Below, in pieces: positions 59,208-64,000 of a stretch of DNA of 64,000 bases. The notes under the pieces were generated by a model that ran no database searches, was not told the origin of the DNA, and was given only the letters and a program-made list of their open reading frames with translations. The stretch lies in assembly GCF_001949145.1 (NCBI RefSeq), contig NW_019091368.1, positions 2,798,859-2,862,858 of the forward strand. Reading direction: 5' to 3'. This DNA is from Acanthaster planci (lineage: Eukaryota; Echinodermata; Asteroidea; Valvatida; Acanthasteridae). Within the stretch, counting starts at the first letter, position 1. Every line of letters starts with the position of its first letter. Position numbers and translations under genes: made by a program.

Positions 59208-61527
59208 GTCAGACTTTACCTTTGTATGTAACTTGTTAGCTTGCAGTTTTACTTATCAAGGCTGTGTATACGTGGTTTATGTTCATGTTTCGTGACCCTC
59301 ACTGTAAAAGTTCCTCATTAACAGTGATGTAAATTTGTGCAGGAAATCGTCGAGATGGAGGATGGGGAATGAGGGGGGGGGGGGCGACTTGCCCGGCCAT
59401 GGAAATTTGAAGGGGGGGGGAACTGTGACACCATATGACACTATAGGGGGCGATATGCATGATACATATCTACATAATGTTTCTTACATTTTTGCAAAAT
59501 CTCACACCAGAACGGCATGTTTTGGCCTGTGGCTTTTTAAAATGTTCTGTCTTTTTTATGTCATTGAATATATTTTAGGTGTTGGGATGCCCGACAAATT
59601 CTTCACAGTCCGCCTTATTTTGTTTTCTCGTCATGAAAAAGCGGGACTGGATGATGAAATAGTCCATCCTTCCCATGGTCAAAAAGTGGAGGTGACGTAT
59701 CCGCCCCGAACTGAAGTGCATCCAATCAGCGAACAGAAAGACAGGTGGTTACAAGCGGGTTCTTGCACGCGTCCTGCGTGTATATATACACACCCCCATC
59801 ACCCGGATTTACACCCATTCTCATCAAAAACTTATTACTGTATAAAAAGAAGTTGCTCGTTGTCTTTCGGTATGTATATATTCTTAAGCAACAATAAGAC
59901 TTGCGAAATTTTGCAGAAGCGTTCATCGAAAATTCGCAATTTCAAGTAGAGTTGACAACTTCAAAACGACAATACCAGGATTGGTAGAGAGGTTTGAACC
60001 ACGGAACATTTGAAGGTTCCCTTAAACCTATGCTTTTATCTTCCATTTTCCTCTCAAAATGGAAATATAGCACGCACAAATTGAATGTAATTACGCGGGG
60101 AAGTGTGCTACAATCGATGATCAAAATTTCCATATCTTGAAAAAATCTTGGAGCTGAAGTGTTACCATGATACAGTCACCATAAGAGCCATAAAGAACGC
60201 GTTCTTTCTTTGTGCTTTGGAACAGACACGAGTGTTTGATCAACATGCAAGTTGTAAAATTTGCCCTGTCGAAATGGTTTCAAGTTCCCAGGTGAGTGAA
60301 ACATCCCAGGGCACACGCAATAAATCAATAAAAGTTATCTAATGTGGGGCATTGACGACCAGCTAATATGAAAAAAAAAATTATTTTGCACCGTTTTATG
60401 AGAGACCACGTGCACGTAGGCCTACATTTTTGGCCCAATTACCGTCGGGGAGCAGAAAGTGGCGGCTATTTTCGACAAACGTCCGGAGAATCTTCAAGCC
60501 CCCTCAACTCTTGGCATGAAACTGTTCAAAATGTTCTTTACAAGGTAAACGCTCTTTCTGATTAAAATTCTGAGCAGGAATTATGTGTTTGAGTATACGA
60601 AATTTTGATTGTCGCACGTAATTTTTTTCATGCAAAGATTGCGCTGGTGATTAAGAATTGCAAAAATCTCTGAAATTCAGCAGCTGTTCACGATAGGAAC
60701 GGTTAGTTTCATTCGTATGTGTTCCCGAACTTTATGTCTACGGCCGGCGGCAACTTTAATTGTTTGCTTTAACTTTAATTCAGACAAAAATTAAGAGTGA
60801 CTTGAGCGTTCCTTTCTCACCATTTCTTGAACTGCATCGGCATCTTCTTGAGAGATCTTTCTAAGCCTGTCACTTGGTCATACAGTGGGGGTATCTGGAG
60901 TCCTTCCCAGGACCAGTGGAAATCTACAAGAATGAGACTGTGTTCCATTTCAATATAACTTCACACAAAAGTGATTGTTTTGGACGCAACTGGCAGACAT
61001 ATGTAATCGCCTATAGTTTGTGATGCAATATTCTGAAGTCATTAAGTTCAAGGTGCACACTATCAGTGCATTCGAAGTCGATCCGAGACTAGTCCACCCA
61101 ATCCGGTATATTCAATCAAAAGTCGAGCTCGATAACGAAACAGTTCAGATCACAGCTCCCGTTATATCAACTGCAAACAATCGTGTACATTGCACGGGGT
61201 CCTTACCCGAGAACGCAGAGATAACGGTGGAATCTGTGTGCCTAATCGTACCCATAGAAAAAAAAATGCTTAATCTCCTTCTGAATAGTTTGGAGGCAAT
61301 TAAAGGACCAGGTTGTCTCGTTATGTTGACGGTATGTTGGAGCTGTACGCAAGATATCGTTTGAAAATGGTTAGATGGGTTAAACCACAATCCAAACTTT
61401 TGCGTTTTGAGTACGGGGTAGGTTAGACAATAATTCAGAATCATTTAAATGTTTCTTTCTGATAATTAAAAGGTTACATGCAAGCACATAATTCTGTAAA
61501 GGTAGCCCAATAAGCCTTTTGCGAGTT
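59208..61527. other. Intergenic region; no supported gene
   Basis: Contains two long G-runs near 59375 and 59411. A 204-codon plus ORF (59335-59949) starts inside the G-runs, has no family resemblance and is probably chance. A 114-codon ORF (61020-61364) is also unsupported. Confidence 0.4.
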
Positions 61528-61828
61528 AATCTGGTACACTGAGTTACCGGTATCTAATTGCACACAAACATAGTAATTTGAATTCCCTTGAGTGAAGGCA
61601 CTCATGCTATACCACGTGATTTAGGGCAAGCTTTGCATAGCGACCACCATCTCTGGAATGGACTGGTTCCTTTGTGCTCTTCTTATCCATTGAAAACAGC
61701 TGTGTTGGTGCAAGGTGTCAACTAAGCGAAAGCTTGCCCGAATCACGAGGTACAGCAACTGTGTCTTAAGTATGGAGAATTCAAATTATTATGTTCACAT
61801 GAATTTAAAGAACTCAGTGTATCAGATT
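61528..61828. mobile_element. MITE-like element with long terminal inverted repeats, 301 bp
   Basis: The left end AATCTGGTACACTGAG and the right end, read back as AATCTGATACACTGAG, pair. The symmetry then continues through TAATTTGAATTC, CACGTGATTT/CTCGTGATTC and GGGCAAGCTTTGC/GGGCAAGCTTTCG, giving arms of about 110 bp. There is no ORF. Confidence 0.75.
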
Positions 61829-64000
61829 TTATTCAAATTAGTCTAACCATGGTTTTTCACGTTATACGCCAGTAACACTCGACGGTAATTTTTCTACATC
61901 ACCTAACCGTGCCAAGGGGAGAGATCATTCTTATATAGCTGCTACTGAACGTATACAGCATTACAGTATTCAGAAGTTCACACTTTATCATGGAAGGGCC
62001 TAGGTAACATAGGCAAAGGGAGCTCAGTCAAAACTGCAATTTTGCAGCGAAATAAACTGTATAATAATTTTTTTCAACAAAACACAATTTAAAAATCATT
62101 CTTTCTTGTCGTTCCATTATACTGACTTGGAAACGAGGAAAGTATAAGATTTTGACCAAAAAATCGGACAACGTTCACTTTTAGCGGGAACAAGCATATA
62201 CAGCTAGCTACATGTGTTTAGGAGCCAGTGTATCATTAAAACAGCATGATAGTCTATTAACTTACTATTGCCCCAAAAGTCTTTAACCTTATCTAATCAT
62301 ATTGTATTTTCGGTAAGAAATAAAAACCAGTAGGCACTTTCCATCGTCAAGAACAAATTTGGAGATACTATACAGCTTCGATTGTTGCATTGCCGTCACT
62401 GTTTTGTTGCTTGAATCATTATCTTTTACCAAAGAGTATCAGAGCGATTTTAATAGTATCATCGAGATTTTGGGGTGTCTATTGCACCGTTCGTACGCAT
62501 ATACAGCAGTTATACTGTCTCTCACACTAGCGAATTCAAGGACAGGGCGCAAACGTTGCCAACGGATCCACAGCGTAAGTAACATCCAATTTGGCCACTC
62601 CATGGAGACTTCATGCATGTACTTCATATCCACGTTACATAATGTGACTCGTGGTAAATCCTTTTATTTTCTTATCACGATATGCTCAAGTGACGTGTTA
62701 TCTTATACAGCACATTGAATTCCACGCATTGTACAATACAAAATCCAATTTACAAAAGCAAAGATAACTGGTGGGAGATATAAAATGTGGAGGTAGAAAC
62801 GACTTACAGTGAAGTTAGCTCTGACTTACTGAACCCAAAACAAAGCAAGCCTTCTGCTTGTCATTGAACACATAAAGGACGAAATACAGCTGCAGTAAGG
62901 AACTCCCACCCAACCAACTCCACCCACCCTAAAGCTTAGCAACGGACACTTATAAGATGGCCAACGTGTCTTGCTCTATGCACATTCCTCAATGACATTG
63001 GGGCCTATAACCCCTTCGTTTATATCCACTGCATTAATTTCCTGCTTATTTATGGGTCCCGCCAGTCAAAGAATTCTTTGGAGGTGCTACCAGAGAGGAC
63101 ATTGACTTCAGATGCTGAACGGTTCTTTTTCTACTTGGCTATAAATTGCATCTGAATTATAAACACAAAATCCCAGATGACTCCACACTTTCTCCCTGTT
63201 TTCAAACTCTTGTAATTTTTGTTCTTTTTACCATTGTTTTCAGTGAATACTTTCCCACGTTAAACTGTTACTTGTAACAGCAAATGCCTTTTTAAGCAAA
63301 GGCGCACAGACAATAATTTAGGCAAAGCAAAAAACTATGCACAAAAAGGTTTTTAGCTAAACATCTACAGACGTCTCCCAGGGAGGAAACAACGGATTCT
63401 GTCGTTCTACTTCTACCAACTAAAAGCAGATTCAGTAGAGGCAAGCTTGGGTTTTGCACTTCCTACAGCATTTTATCTACACATGAAACTTTAAAAGAGG
63501 AATAAACAGCCATGGAAAGTCTAAATTATCCCTTGCCCGGAAGTTCTACAAACTACTCTCGCAGAAAACGCGATCTGTAAATTATAAGAATGAAGCAGCA
63601 GCCTTGATATACACACAAACCTCGGTTTAGGTCCTCCTCTGCCAAACCTTAAGTTCATTTACCACACCAAAAATACAAAAGCGGTAACGTTGGACGAGCG
63701 CTTACTTGGCCACTGACGAGCGTATATTTGACCATTGTATTTCAGTCAATATTTAAAGCAACTCAGGATATGTAAGCAACCGAGAAAGTCAACAGCCTTT
63801 GAAAGGGATCGTGTGTGTTAATACACAGCGATCGCTGTCCTACTTCTATCATCGTACTCAACTTCCCCAAATAATAAGGCCTGGTTCGTGTGAACTCACT
63901 GTCACGGGAAAATACAACTCGGCAAAAAAAAAAAAAAAACGACTTTCAAAAATACTTGATACCTTTCTTTCTCCTCGTAAAAACATATACAACTGCTCAA
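61829..64000. other. Window end; no gene seen
   Basis: AT-rich, with a 119-codon plus ORF at 62359-62718 that lacks recognisable features and a poly-A run near 63926. Nothing can be assigned. Confidence 0.45.

Noticed and set aside
59335-59949. Plus-strand ORF of 204 codons
   Set aside because: Begins in G-runs, has irregular composition with simple-sequence segments and no splice or homology support; length alone is not enough.
61020-61364. 114-codon plus ORF
   Set aside because: Begins with GTG-ATG in AT-rich DNA. It looks partly protein-like but has no acceptor or donor in phase and no recognised motif.
1-64000. CRISPR array, prophage, operon or other prokaryotic system
   Set aside because: All supported genes have introns and animal families. 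The tandem repeats found are short minisatellites without regular spacers.

Overview
This is a eukaryotic, animal-type nuclear window. Genes are split by GT-AG introns, coding density is low, the base composition is AT-leaning, and there are many palindromic MITE-like repeats and two assembly gaps (873 and 954 Ns). The gene families suggest a marine invertebrate deuterostome, such as an echinoderm, hemichordate or cephalochordate: SLC16-type transporters and GT31 galactosyltransferases in recent local duplicates. That assignment is inference; no diagnostic marker is present.

Five multi-feature loci can be reconstructed. (1) 1,568-7,444 (-): a complete four-exon SLC16/monocarboxylate-transporter-like gene. 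(2) 10,821-11,960 and 14,906-16,042 (+): two tandem beta-1,3-galactosyltransferase-like (GT31) genes with single coding exons that share a near-identical 169-bp tract. (3) 21,906-33,209 (-): a second four-exon SLC16-like gene with the same exon phases as the first and the same 144-nt second exon, so the transporter pair flanks the transferase pair. (4) 34,844-41,596 (+): an eight-exon gene for a predicted 1,246-residue, mostly disordered protein that I do not recognise. (5) 43,618-52,763 (-): a complete eleven-exon DALRD3 gene (663 residues), convergent with the unknown gene. Exon boundaries were set by hand from AG/GT sites, phase continuity and, for DALRD3, SLC16 and GT31, family resemblance.

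The rest (about 54-64 kb and the other intergenic and intronic stretches) holds no gene I can support. It contains MITE-like inverted-repeat elements (6.5, 16.2, 18.2, 27.6, 30.9, 34.1, 48.6, 52.2 and 61.5 kb), a 60-bp palindrome family in two DALRD3 introns, a 68-nt near-perfect hairpin in a transporter intron, and several short tandem repeats.

Functionally the genes are unrelated: membrane solute transport, Golgi glycan synthesis, a tRNA-modification cofactor, and one unknown. Nothing resembles a prokaryotic operon, CRISPR array or defence island. The most novel items are the unrecognised eight-exon gene, the conversion-like tract between the GT31 copies, and the palindromic elements.
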